Origin: Pseudorhodoferax sp. Leaf274
GTDB taxonomy: Bacteria; Pseudomonadota; Gammaproteobacteria; Burkholderiales; Burkholderiaceae_C
Direction of reading: 5' to 3'
DNA length: 64,000 nucleotides
Assembly: GCF_001422445.1 (NCBI RefSeq)
Contig: NZ_LMNA01000030.1
Span: 270,810 to 334,809, forward strand
Shown here: in pieces, positions 42,507 to 51,598 of the stretch
Layout: each line of letters begins with the position of its first letter
Position numbering within the stretch: the first letter of the stretch is position 1
Made by a program: the position numbers and the translations under genes
Notes under the pieces: model-generated
Seen by the model: the letters and a program-made list of their open reading frames with translations, nothing else
Told to the model about the DNA's origin: nothing
Database searches by the model: none

Positions 42507-43322
42507 TCAGCGCAGGACATACATCGTGCCTTCGACGGCGGTCAACCGCAGCGGCAGGGCCCAGGTGCGGCCATCCGCGCCGGACGCGCTCTGCAGCGCG
42601 GGCGTGCCGTCGGCGCGCAGCGCCTCGAACAGCCGGCCGCCGGCGAGCGGGCGCAGCGCGAAGTCCGCGGCCACGGGGGCGGGCCATGCCAGCCCCTGGG
42701 CCGCATGGGCCTGCAGCAGCGCCTCGCGCAGGCGGGCGCGCTCGGTCTCCGCGTCGCGCTGGTAGGCCTGGGCCAGCTCCTCGCTGCGCAGCCTGCATGC
42801 GGCCATGAAGCTGTCGGTCTGGCCGCGGCTCAAGTCGTCCGCCAACGTGGTGACGAAGGCCAGCGCCATGGCCAGCAGGGCGGGCGACGCGGGCCCCGGC
42901 ACGGGCGGCGCGTTGAGCCAGCGCCAGCGCGGAAAACCGATGGGCAGCGTCACGTCCTGCACCAGGCGCAGCGGCGCCACGAACTGCGTGCCGGCGGCGG
43001 GGTTCCAGTCCAGCTGCGCCAGGCTGCGCGCCTGCGTTTCGTCGGCCGCGCTGCCGATGCGCGGCAGCAGCACGCGCAGGTGCGCACGCTGGTGGCCGTC
43101 GGCCATGCAGGCCAGCGGCGCGGGTGCCAGCGCCGCCGGTTCGGCCGCCGGCCGCGGGAACAGCACCAGCTCCAGGCGGTTCTCGCCGGCCAGCGTGTAC
43201 TCGTGCACCGGCACGCTGCTGCGCGGCCGGCCGGCGTCCACGCGCGCCACGGGAAAGCCGTTCAGCCAGGCCTCTGCATCGCAGCCCTGCGCCTCCAGTT
43301 GCACGACGAGCAGGCGGTCCAT
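42507..43322 (-). CDS. T6SS-cluster protein of unknown function (271 aa)
   Basis: 271 aa; its ATG shares one base with the stop of the upstream gene (TGATG). The N-terminal half looks beta-rich (LLVVQLEAQGCDAEAWLNGF; HEYTLAGENRLELVLF), like a small jelly-roll or carbohydrate-binding fold. The C-terminal half is helical. No signal peptide or family was recognised. Its tight link to the DUF4123 and 579-aa genes suggests a partner, chaperone or immunity-type role, but there is no direct evidence. Confidence 0.75.
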   Translation of the reverse strand: MDRLLVVQLEAQGCDAEAWLNGFPVARVDAGRPRSSVPVHEYTLAGENRLELVLFPRPAAEPAALAPAPLACMADGHQRAHLRVLLPRIGSAADETQARSLAQLDWNPAAGTQFVAPLRLVQDVTLPIGFPRWRWLNAPPVPGPASPALLAMALAFVTTLADDLSRGQTDSFMAACRLRSEELAQAYQRDAETERARLREALLQAHAAQGLAWPAPVAADFALRPLAGGRLFEALRADGTPALQSASGADGRTWALPLRLTAVEGTMYVLR

Positions 43323-45061
43323 CAGTCCAGGCTCCAGTCGACCAGGGTCATGGCCGGCAGCAGCGGGTGCGGCAGCAGGCGCTGCTGGCCCAGCAGCGGA
43401 TCGTGCAGGTGCAGCGTGGCGACCACCGGCTCCACCGCGATGCGCGCGAACCACTGCAGGCCGGCGCCCGCCGGGTGCGGCCGCAGCCCGGCCGCGCCGA
43501 CCACCGCGCCGGCCACCGGCTGCAGGGCGTCGAGCATGGCCAGTTCGGGCGTCGCGATGTTCTCCAGGTGCAGCACGAAGGGGTGGCGGAACACGCACTG
43601 CGCCGGCTTGAACACCGCCGCCAGGTCGTCGTCCCGCGGACCGCGCTGGGCGTCGAACCGGAGTTCTTCCCGCGCGGCGCAGTGCAGGTGCAGGCGGCTG
43701 CGCGTGCCCTGCAGCGCCAGCTCGCCGGACAGGCGCAGGTCGAGCTGGCAGGCCACCAGGTCCAGCAGGCCGGCGACACGGTAGAACGGCGCCGCGGCCA
43801 GGCCATCGGGGCTGGCCGCCCAGCCCCAGGTGAGGCCGGCGCCGCCGGCCAGCACGGCGGGCTCGGCCTGCAGCCGGCCGCTCTCCACGCCCGATTCGCG
43901 CTCCCAGGCGATGAACAGGCGCGCCAGGCCCTCGGCCAGCTGGGTGTCCAGTTGCGCCAGGCCGGCCTGCAGGGCCTGCACGTCCTGCGCCTTGCCATCG
44001 CATTCGCGGCGCCCGCGCGGCGCGGCCGCGGGCGGCGGCGCCTGGGCGGGCAGGTCGAAGCCGGGCGACGGTTCGCGGCGCCACGCCAGCATGTGCTGCT
44101 CGGGCGGGTACACGGCCAGCGCCACGTGCTGCTCGCCCATCGGCGCGCCGCTGTCGCGCAGCCCGCAGCCGGCGACGGTCAGTTCGCTGAACGCGGCCGG
44201 GCTGCCGGCCGCCATGGCCGCGGGGCCGTCGGCGCGGGGCGGCTCGTGCGGCAGCGTGACCAGCAGGTCCTGCGTCATCGGGCCGCGCCGGTCGTAGTGC
44301 CCGTGCACGCCGTTGAAATTGACCAGCGGATGCACCTTGGCATCGCAGACATGGCGGGCCAGGCAGCGCAGCCGCAGGCGTGCCTGGCTGCTGTCGGCGG
44401 CACCCAGCAGATGCAGCTGCGCCGGCAGCGGTGCGTTGCCCTGCGTGGACAGCACGCGTTGCAGCTCCGCATCCAGCCCGGTGGGCACGCGTTGCCAGCG
44501 GCCCTGCTCCACGGCGTAGTGCTGCCGCACGCCAGATTCGATCTGCGTCACGTCGACCGCGTCGATGTCGCAGGCGCTGCCCAGCACCAGGCGCTCGCGC
44601 GGCAGCAGGCTGCCCATCGCGCCATGGCCGGCCAGCTCGGCGTCCAGCAACGCCAGCGCAGCATCGAACACCGCCGGTGCCGGCAGGCCGGTGCCCGGCT
44701 TGGCGGCGTGGCGCTGCAGCTCCTCGCGGCTGCGGCGGCCCAGCTGGAAGACGCGCAAGCCTTCGCTGGCCTGGTCCTGCACCAGCGCCTGCTGCGCCCA
44801 CTCGAAGCCGGGCCTGGTCTCGAACTCCACGCCGAAGACGAACCACGCGGCCAGGTAGCGCGCCAGCGCCAGTGCGTGCGCGAGCCCCAGTGCCTGGGCG
44901 CGCCGCCAGCCCAGTTCCAGCAGCGCGGCCTGGCGCTCGCCGATGCGCGCGGCGGCCTCGGGGAAGGCGCGGGCCAGCGCCGCGCCGACCTGGGCCAGGT
45001 CGCGCTGCAGCGCCAGCGCTTCCAGCGCCCGCTGCTGTTCCAGGGTGAGCTGCAGCGCCAC
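43322..45061 (-). CDS. T6SS-cluster protein of unknown function (579 aa), candidate cargo
   Basis: 579 aa from GTG 45061, with GGAGG and TGAGG upstream; it begins 54 bases after the DUF4123 gene stop. The N-terminal 120 residues are helical (LTLEQQRALEALALQRDLAQ), the rest mixed with several beta-rich blocks (HPLVNFNGVHGHYDRRGPMT; GEQHVALAVYPPEQHMLAW). No enzymatic motif, signal peptide or membrane segment was seen. DUF4123 adaptors normally load an effector encoded next to them, so this is a candidate cargo, although it could equally be a structural accessory conserved in this cluster type. Confidence 0.7.
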   Translation of the reverse strand: MALQLTLEQQRALEALALQRDLAQVGAALARAFPEAAARIGERQAALLELGWRRAQALGLAHALALARYLAAWFVFGVEFETRPGFEWAQQALVQDQASEGLRVFQLGRRSREELQRHAAKPGTGLPAPAVFDAALALLDAELAGHGAMGSLLPRERLVLGSACDIDAVDVTQIESGVRQHYAVEQGRWQRVPTGLDAELQRVLSTQGNAPLPAQLHLLGAADSSQARLRLRCLARHVCDAKVHPLVNFNGVHGHYDRRGPMTQDLLVTLPHEPPRADGPAAMAAGSPAAFSELTVAGCGLRDSGAPMGEQHVALAVYPPEQHMLAWRREPSPGFDLPAQAPPPAAAPRGRRECDGKAQDVQALQAGLAQLDTQLAEGLARLFIAWERESGVESGRLQAEPAVLAGGAGLTWGWAASPDGLAAAPFYRVAGLLDLVACQLDLRLSGELALQGTRSRLHLHCAAREELRFDAQRGPRDDDLAAVFKPAQCVFRHPFVLHLENIATPELAMLDALQPVAGAVVGAAGLRPHPAGAGLQWFARIAVEPVVATLHLHDPLLGQQRLLPHPLLPAMTLVDWSLD

Positions 45062-45115
45062 CTCAGGCCTCCACGGCGCGCAGGCTGGCGCACCCGTGCG
45101 CGCGGCTGTGGCCGG

Positions 45116-45694
45116 TCATGCGGCCGCCATCACGGGTTGCCGCGTCATGGTCAGCCGGCCGAACTGCTGTGCGCACAGCGTCCAGGCGTCGGTGCCCACG
45201 ACGACCAGGCCCTGCATGGGCGCCAGCATCTCTTCGACCTGGTCGGCGCTGGCCAGCGACAGCAGCGCGCGCAGCACCGGCGGGTCCATCCAGTCCAGCG
45301 CGATCTCCTGGCCGCTGCCCAGGCGGGCCTTGCACAGGGCGCGGCAGTGGCTGCGCAGCGCGAGGAAGCTGGCGGACGAGCGCATCAGCACGCCCCATTC
45401 GCCGAAATCGGCGGCGGCCTGCTGCAGCAGCCAGTCGGTGAACGGGCTGTCCTGCCGCAGCGCGACCAGGTAGGGCGCCTGGCGCCGCTGCTGCGGCGCC
45501 AGCGCACCGGGCCACAGGCAGTCGTAGCTGTCCAGCGCGCGCGCGGCATCGGCCTCGGCCAGCGTCCCGGCCAGCCCGGGCACGTTGCGCCCCAGCACCA
45601 GCGCGTAGACCCGCAGCGCGGCGTCGGCCCACAGCGCGGCCTTGAGCTGCGCGGGCGACAGGGCGGCAGGCGTGGCGGCGGCGGGCGTGGACAT
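45116..45694 (-). CDS. DUF4123-type T6SS effector adaptor
   Basis: 192 aa. Its ATG overlaps the vgrG stop by one base (TGATG). The sequence fits DUF4123 adaptors: LYALVLGRNVPG-like start region (RVYALVLGRNVPGLAG), CLWPGALAPQQRRQAPYLVAL, SPFTDWLLQQAAADFGEWGV, LRSHCRAL, and a WMDPPVLRALL block. DUF4123 proteins bind the C-terminus of VgrG and a cognate effector and are needed to load that effector onto the spike. The Ala/Pro-rich VgrG tail and the 579-aa downstream product are the likely partners. Confidence 0.8.
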   Translation of the reverse strand: MSTPAAATPAALSPAQLKAALWADAALRVYALVLGRNVPGLAGTLAEADAARALDSYDCLWPGALAPQQRRQAPYLVALRQDSPFTDWLLQQAAADFGEWGVLMRSSASFLALRSHCRALCKARLGSGQEIALDWMDPPVLRALLSLASADQVEEMLAPMQGLVVVGTDAWTLCAQQFGRLTMTRQPVMAAA

Positions 45695-47841
45695 CAGGCA
45701 TTGGCTCCGCTGCCGCCATCGGCGGCGGGCAGCGGGTCCTTGTTCTTGGTCGGTTCGGCCGGCGCCACGGGCTTGGGCGGCGCGGCGGCCTTGGCCGCGG
45801 TGGCCGCGCCCCCGCCGCCGCCGCAGTTGATCTTGACCATGGGGCCGTCGATGGTGACGCCTGTCGGGCCCAGCGTGATGGTGCCGGCGCCGGCCTTGAG
45901 CGTCATCTGCGTGCCGCCGTCGATCACGATGCCCATGCCCTTGAGGCTGACGCTGGACGTGGCCGTCATCGCCAGGGTCTGGCCGACCTTCAGGTCCATC
46001 GCCTGGCCGGAGGTGATGGCGATGGCCTGGGCGCCCTTGATGTCGATGGCGTCGCTGACCTCCAGGCCCAGCGCACCGGTGACGGCCATGTGCAGGTCGG
46101 CGCCCAGCGTGGCGCTGACGTCCTTGTCCACCTTGAGCTTGGTGGCCTCGGCGATGGCGATGTCCGCCGTGCCGCCGATCTTCAGCGAGTAGTTCTTGGT
46201 GACATCGCTCCAGTGGTTGTTGAGCACCGAGGCGAAGCTGTCGTTCTTGACCCAGCTGTGCATGTCCTTCTCGGCCTGGAACCAGACGTACTCGCTGCCC
46301 TTCTTGTCGTCGAAGCGCAGCTCGTTGGCATTGCCGAGCGAGCCCTTGGTGCTGGACTGCGTCTTGATGCCGCTGACCGTGGCCTGCGCCGGCAGCGTGT
46401 AGGGCGGCAGGTTGTCGGCGTTGTAGACGCGGCCGGTGATCAGCGGCCGGTCGGGATTGCCCTCCAGGAACTCGACCACCACCTCGTCGCCCACGCGGGG
46501 CAGGGCGATGATGCCGAACTGCTTGCCGGCCCAGGGGTAGCTGACGCGCACCCAGCACGAGCTCTTCTCGTCCTTGTTGCCCACGCGGTCCCAGCGGAAC
46601 TGCACCTTGACGCGGCCGTACTTGTCGGTGGCGATCTCGGCACCGCTGGCGCCCACCACGGTGGCCGTCTGCGGGCCATGGACGATGGGCTGCTGGTGGC
46701 GCGGCTGCGGCTGGAACGCCACGGTCTTGGGCACGACCTGGATGCGCGCGCTGAAACCGGCCGAGGTGTCTGCGGCGTTGGCCTCGTAGGCGCTGAAGTC
46801 CAGCTCGTACGAGGCCGTGGTGATCAGGTACTCGACGTTGGCCGGCTTGTCCGGATGGCCGGCGAACCTGAAGGTGGAGCCGCAGGCCACGCCGCGGTAG
46901 GCGGTGAGCGCGGTGCAGACCTGGGCCGACGAGTCCCAGGCGTCCACGCGCAGCTTGGCCAGGCGTGCGGCCTCGGTCTTGGCCGTGCCATTGGCGGCGG
47001 ACATCTTGGCGTCCGGCAGGCCCGGGTCCACGTAGCGGCCGGGGTAGTCGTAGACCTCCAGCGGGTTGGCCGACTGCGGCGTGGCGTGCGTGACCGAGCG
47101 CGAGGACTGCTTGCGCATCGAGGTGGTCGGCGCACCGAAGTCGAAATCGTCGTGCACGAAGGTCAGCGGCTGGATGGTGTGCACCCGGCGCCACTTGAGG
47201 ATCAGGTCGTCGGCCTGCTGGTCGCCTTCCTGGGCCGGGGCCCAGGTCAGCGTGGACTTGGGCAGGGGCTTGTGCGCGCTGTCGCTGTCGCACAGCACCA
47301 GGGTGTGCTGGCCCTGCTCGTGCGTGAAGTAGTAGTAGATGCCTTCCTCTTCCATCAGCCGGCTGACGAACGCGAAGTCGGTCTCGCGGTACTGCACGCA
47401 ATAGTCGCGCTTGCGGTAGGTGGCGGTCAGCTTGTCGGAGACCTGCTGGGTGGTGTACTCGGCGAACACCGCCTGGATGATCTCCTTGGCGTCCTTCTCC
47501 TGGAAGATGCGGCTGTCGGCGCTCAGCGTCAGGTGCCAGAGCCAGGGCCGCAGCTCCATGCGGTAGACGTCGAACCCGTTGGCGACGCCGCCTTGCTCCA
47601 TTGCCACGACCCAGAAGTTGAAGAAGCGCTCGCTCTTGTCGGCGCTCACCACCTTGACGCTGACGTTGGTGCCCAGGAAATCGTCGACCTGCAGCGGGGG
47701 CTTGTCCTGCGGGCGCGCCAGCTCGATCCGGTACTCTGGCAGGCGGCCCAGCTCCTCGCGGCCCTGCATGCGGCGAAACAGCAGGTCCTCCGACGGTTCG
47801 GACGAGATGAAGACGGCCTCGAGGGACTGGTTGGTCGCCAT
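45694..47841 (-). CDS. vgrG: T6SS spike protein VgrG (TssI)
   Basis: 715 aa. Full gp27/gp5-like VgrG core: LEAVFISSEPSEDLLFRRMQ at the start, EGIYYYFTHEQGQHTLVLCD, then the gp5 OB region with KYGRVKVQFRWDR and WVRVSYPWAGKQFG, followed by a long repetitive beta-helix needle (residues about 560-680). The C-terminus is a Gly run and an Ala/Pro/Lys tail of about 40 residues, without an effector domain. It trimerises to puncture targets, tipped here probably by the PAAR-like protein. It starts 38 bases after the clpV stop. Confidence 0.95.
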   Translation of the reverse strand: MATNQSLEAVFISSEPSEDLLFRRMQGREELGRLPEYRIELARPQDKPPLQVDDFLGTNVSVKVVSADKSERFFNFWVVAMEQGGVANGFDVYRMELRPWLWHLTLSADSRIFQEKDAKEIIQAVFAEYTTQQVSDKLTATYRKRDYCVQYRETDFAFVSRLMEEEGIYYYFTHEQGQHTLVLCDSDSAHKPLPKSTLTWAPAQEGDQQADDLILKWRRVHTIQPLTFVHDDFDFGAPTTSMRKQSSRSVTHATPQSANPLEVYDYPGRYVDPGLPDAKMSAANGTAKTEAARLAKLRVDAWDSSAQVCTALTAYRGVACGSTFRFAGHPDKPANVEYLITTASYELDFSAYEANAADTSAGFSARIQVVPKTVAFQPQPRHQQPIVHGPQTATVVGASGAEIATDKYGRVKVQFRWDRVGNKDEKSSCWVRVSYPWAGKQFGIIALPRVGDEVVVEFLEGNPDRPLITGRVYNADNLPPYTLPAQATVSGIKTQSSTKGSLGNANELRFDDKKGSEYVWFQAEKDMHSWVKNDSFASVLNNHWSDVTKNYSLKIGGTADIAIAEATKLKVDKDVSATLGADLHMAVTGALGLEVSDAIDIKGAQAIAITSGQAMDLKVGQTLAMTATSSVSLKGMGIVIDGGTQMTLKAGAGTITLGPTGVTIDGPMVKINCGGGGGAATAAKAAAPPKPVAPAEPTKNKDPLPAADGGSGANA

Positions 47842-47879
47842 GTTGGATTCCTGGAGCCTGCGCGTTCAGCCCGGGTCGG

Positions 47880-50540
47880 TCAGTCGAAGCGGTAGGTGAA
47901 CTCGCCGCCCGACGCACCCAGGGTGATGCCCTGGAGCTCCTGGCCCTGCGACATGCGCGAGAGGTACTCGACCGAGATCTTGGGCAGCACGGTGTTGGTG
48001 AGGATCGAGTCGATGATGCGGCCCCCCGCCTCGGGGTTGTCGCAGCGCTTGACGATCAGGTCCACCGCCTCCTGTTCGTAGTGGAACGGGATCTTGTGGT
48101 TGGCCTCCACCCGCTTCTTGATGCGGTTCAGCTGCAGCCGGATGATCTTGCCCATCATCTCGGGTGACAGCGGGTAGTACGGGATCGTCACCAGACGGCC
48201 CAGCAGCGCGGGCGGGAAGATCTTCATCAGCGGCTCCTGCAGCGCGGTGGCCAGCGACTCGGGATCGGGCAGCAGTTCCGGGTCCTTGCACATGTTCATC
48301 ACCAGCTCGGAGCCGGCGTTGGACGTGAGCAGGATGATGGTGTTCTTGAAGTCGATCATGCGGCCTTCGCCGTCTTCCATGCGGCCCTTGTCGAAGACCT
48401 GGAAGAACAGCTCGTGCACGTCCGGGTGCGCCTTCTCGACCTCGTCGAGCAGCACCACGCTGTAGGGCCGGCGGCGCACGGCCTCGGTCAGGATGCCGCC
48501 CTCGCCGTAGCCGATGTAGCCCGGTGGCGAGCCCTTGAGCGTGGAGACGGTGTGCGCCTCCTGGAACTCGCTCATGTTGATGGTGATGACGTTCTGCTCG
48601 CCGCCGTACAGCGCCTCGGCCAGCGCCAGCGCCGTCTCGGTCTTGCCCACGCCGGAGGTGCCGCACAGCATGAACACGCCGATCGGCTTGTTCGGGTTGT
48701 CCAGCCGCGCGCGCGAGGTCTGGATGCGCTTGGCGATCATGTCCAGGCCGTGCTGCTGGCCGATCACGCGCTGGCCCAGCGTCTCGCCCAGGCGCAGGAT
48801 GTTCTCCAGCTCGTTCTTGACCATGCGGCCCACGGGAATGCCGGTCCAGTCGGACACTACGCTGGCCACGGCCTGGGCGTCCACCGAGGGCATGATCAGC
48901 GGCGATTCGCCCTGCAGGGCGGCCAGCTTCTCCTGCGCGCCGCGCAGCTCGGACAGCACGGCCTCGCGGTCGACGGACTTGGCCTCTTCGCCTTCCAGGC
49001 GCAGCCTGGCGCGCAGCGCGAGCACCTGGTCGACGACGGCCTTCTCGTCCTTCCACTTCGCCTGCAGGCCGACCAGGCGCTCGCGCTCGCTGGCCAGCTT
49101 CTCGGCCACCTCGGTGCCGCGCGTGCCCACCTGCACGCCGACCGCCAGTTCGCGCGCGATGATGCCTTCCTCGATCTCCAGCGCCTCGATGCGGCGCGTG
49201 CAGTCCTCCACCTCGGCCGGCGTCGCGTGCTGGCTCACGGCCACGCGGGCGCACGCGGTGTCGAGCAGGCTGACGGCCTTGTCGGGCAGCTGGCGCGCCG
49301 GGATGTAGCGGTGGGACAGCCGCACCGCCGCCTCGATGGCCTCGTCCAGCAGCTGCGCGCGGTGGTGCTTCTCCAGCACGGTGGCCACGCCGCGCAGCAT
49401 CAGCACGGCCTTGGCCTCGTCGGGCTCGGGCACCTGCACGACCTGGAAGCGGCGCGTGAGCGCCGGGTCCTTCTCGATGTACTTCTTGTACTCGGCCCAG
49501 GTGGTGGCGCCGATGGTGCGCAGGTTGCCGCGCGCCAACGCCGGCTTGAGCAGGTTGGCCGCATCGCCGGTGCCGGCCGCGCCGCCGGCGCCCACCAGCG
49601 TGTGCACCTCGTCGATGAACAGGATGATGGGCTTGGGCGAGGCCTGCACCTCGTCGATCACCTGGCGCAGGCGCTGCTCGAACTCGCCCTTCATGCTGGC
49701 GCCGGCCTGCAGCAGGCCCAGGTCCAGGCTCAGCAGCGAGACCTCCTGCAGCTGCGGCGGCACGTCGCCGCGCGCCAGGCGCTGCGCGAAGCCCTCGACC
49801 ACGGCCGTCTTGCCCACGCCGGCCTCGCCCGTGAGGATGGGGTTGTTCTGGCGCCGGCGCATCAGGATGTCGACGATCTGCCGGATCTCCTCGTCGCGGC
49901 CCGTGACCGGGTCCATCTTGCCCTCGCGGGCGCGCTCGGTCATGTCGACGCAGAACTTCTTGAGCGCCTCGCCCTTGCCCATCGCGGCCGGCGCCATGGC
50001 GCCGCTGTCGCCGCCGGGCTCGCCCGAGCCGATGCCCGTGCCGTCCTGCGCGCCGAGCTTGCTCTCGGCCGTGCCGCCGCAGATCTTGGCGAAGTTGTCG
50101 GCCAGGTCGTCGGCGCGCACCTTGGCGAATTCCTTGGAGATGGCCAGCAGCGCGTTGCGCAGGTGGGTGCTCTTCATCATGCCGATCACCAGCGTGCCGG
50201 TGCGCACCTGCGCCTCGCCGAACTGCAGCGTGGCGTAGACCCAGGCGCGCTCGATGGCGTTCTCGATCTGCTCGGAGAAATCGCTGATCGCGGTGGAGCC
50301 GCGCGGCAGCCGGTCGAGCGCGGCCGTCATGTCCCGGGCCATGGCCGAGGCGTCGACCTGGTAGTGGCGCAGGATGGCGTCCAGGTCGGTCTCGTTGTTC
50401 TGCACCAGCTGCACGAACCAGTGCACGAGCTCCACATACGGGTTGCCGCGCATCTTGCAGAAGACGGTGGCGCTTTCGATGGCCTTGTAGGCCAGCGGGT
50501 TCAGTTTGCCGAACAGGGCAACGCGGCTGATTTCGCTCAT
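47880..50540 (-). CDS. clpV: T6SS sheath-disassembly ATPase ClpV (TssH)
   Basis: 886 aa, normal length. N-terminal domain (1-160), first AAA+ module with Walker A GEAGVGKTA, Walker B ILFIDEVHTLVG, a coiled-coil middle domain (about 420-540), second AAA+ module with GTSGVGKTETALALAE and VVLLDEVEKAHPDV. It recycles contracted TssB/TssC sheath. The ATG overlaps the tssG stop by four bases (ATGA), which fixes the start. Confidence 0.95.
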   Translation of the reverse strand: MSEISRVALFGKLNPLAYKAIESATVFCKMRGNPYVELVHWFVQLVQNNETDLDAILRHYQVDASAMARDMTAALDRLPRGSTAISDFSEQIENAIERAWVYATLQFGEAQVRTGTLVIGMMKSTHLRNALLAISKEFAKVRADDLADNFAKICGGTAESKLGAQDGTGIGSGEPGGDSGAMAPAAMGKGEALKKFCVDMTERAREGKMDPVTGRDEEIRQIVDILMRRRQNNPILTGEAGVGKTAVVEGFAQRLARGDVPPQLQEVSLLSLDLGLLQAGASMKGEFEQRLRQVIDEVQASPKPIILFIDEVHTLVGAGGAAGTGDAANLLKPALARGNLRTIGATTWAEYKKYIEKDPALTRRFQVVQVPEPDEAKAVLMLRGVATVLEKHHRAQLLDEAIEAAVRLSHRYIPARQLPDKAVSLLDTACARVAVSQHATPAEVEDCTRRIEALEIEEGIIARELAVGVQVGTRGTEVAEKLASERERLVGLQAKWKDEKAVVDQVLALRARLRLEGEEAKSVDREAVLSELRGAQEKLAALQGESPLIMPSVDAQAVASVVSDWTGIPVGRMVKNELENILRLGETLGQRVIGQQHGLDMIAKRIQTSRARLDNPNKPIGVFMLCGTSGVGKTETALALAEALYGGEQNVITINMSEFQEAHTVSTLKGSPPGYIGYGEGGILTEAVRRRPYSVVLLDEVEKAHPDVHELFFQVFDKGRMEDGEGRMIDFKNTIILLTSNAGSELVMNMCKDPELLPDPESLATALQEPLMKIFPPALLGRLVTIPYYPLSPEMMGKIIRLQLNRIKKRVEANHKIPFHYEQEAVDLIVKRCDNPEAGGRIIDSILTNTVLPKISVEYLSRMSQGQELQGITLGASGGEFTYRFD

Positions 50541-51598
50541 GGTGAAGGCGTCCTTGCGGGTCGAGTGGTCGTTCTGTGGGTGCGTTCGACATCGATGACG
50601 AGGTCGTCCGCGTCGGCCGAGGGCCGGTAGTTGCCGAGCCAGCAGCTGCGGCCGAGCTCGCCGCTGCGGGCCAGTCGCATCGGGCGCACGTCGGCCCGGG
50701 CCAGGATCAGTTGCAGGTCCCACTGGAATTCCAGTCCGACCCACTGGCGCACCAGCGCCTGCAGCCGCGCCAGCTCCCGGCCGCCGGGCAGCAGCGCGTG
50801 GTAGCGCGCCGCGCGCAGCGGGCCGATGACGATGCGGAACTTGTGCTGCACGTCCCACACCGCGCTGCCCAGCACCGCGCCGCGGCCCAGCTGCTGGCCG
50901 GCGCTGCGCTGCAGCGGCGCGAACAGCCGGGTGCGCTCGTCGCGGCCCAGCGCCATCCAGTGGCCGCGCCACTGCTCGATGCGCACGGGCACGCCGAACT
51001 CCAGGCGGATCCACTGCAGCAGCCCGTCGGCATCGCGCACCTGGCGCGACAGGCGGCCGGCGAAATGCAGCTTGGCCGCATCGCCGGCGGCATCGCGCTG
51101 GTGCAGTGCGGGCTCGCCGATGCCGACCAATGCGCCCAGCCGGGCGCTGAAGTCGTTGCGGCCGGGCCGGTCCAGCGCCACCACGGGCTGCGCCTGGGCC
51201 CAGGCGCGGTAGAACAGCAGCGCGAAGCGGTGGGTCAGCAGATCCAGGAAGCGCAGCAGCGTCGCGTCGCCGGCATGCAGGGCGCGCTCGCGCACGTATT
51301 CGGTCAGGTGGATCGGCAGGGGCCCGTTGGGGCCGAGCATGCCGAAGATGCGCTGCTGCAGCCGGGCCACGCCGGCGCTGCTGTGCTCCACGCTGTGCAG
51401 CGACGCCGGCGCGAAGCTCAGCTCCGGCGGCTGGGCCAGGCGCAGCGGTTCGTCCGCGGGCCGCAGGGCCTCGCCCAGACGCGGCAGGTGCGGGTGCGCG
51501 GCCTCGATGTGGCGCAGCGCCTGGTAGAAGTCGTGGCGCCAGGGTTGCGCGGCCAGCGCGCCCAGCCAGGCCTCGAAGCCGTCGGCCGCGGCGGTCAC
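50537..51598 (-). CDS. tssG: T6SS baseplate protein TssG
   Basis: 353 aa from GTG 51598, overlapping the tssF stop (GTGA). Family features: PWRHDFYQALRHIEAAHP near the start, LPIHLTEYVRERALH, LDLLTHRFALLFYRAW, and GNYRPSADADDLVIDV at the C-terminus. TssG forms baseplate wedges with TssF and TssE. Confidence 0.95.
   Translation of the reverse strand: MTAAADGFEAWLGALAAQPWRHDFYQALRHIEAAHPHLPRLGEALRPADEPLRLAQPPELSFAPASLHSVEHSSAGVARLQQRIFGMLGPNGPLPIHLTEYVRERALHAGDATLLRFLDLLTHRFALLFYRAWAQAQPVVALDRPGRNDFSARLGALVGIGEPALHQRDAAGDAAKLHFAGRLSRQVRDADGLLQWIRLEFGVPVRIEQWRGHWMALGRDERTRLFAPLQRSAGQQLGRGAVLGSAVWDVQHKFRIVIGPLRAARYHALLPGGRELARLQALVRQWVGLEFQWDLQLILARADVRPMRLARSGELGRSCWLGNYRPSADADDLVIDVERTHRTTTRPARTPSP

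Noticed and set aside
43124-46192. 1022-codon plus-strand frame opposite the vgrG-adaptor region
   Set aside because: It is opposite four genes linked by stop-start overlaps; the composition is not protein-like.
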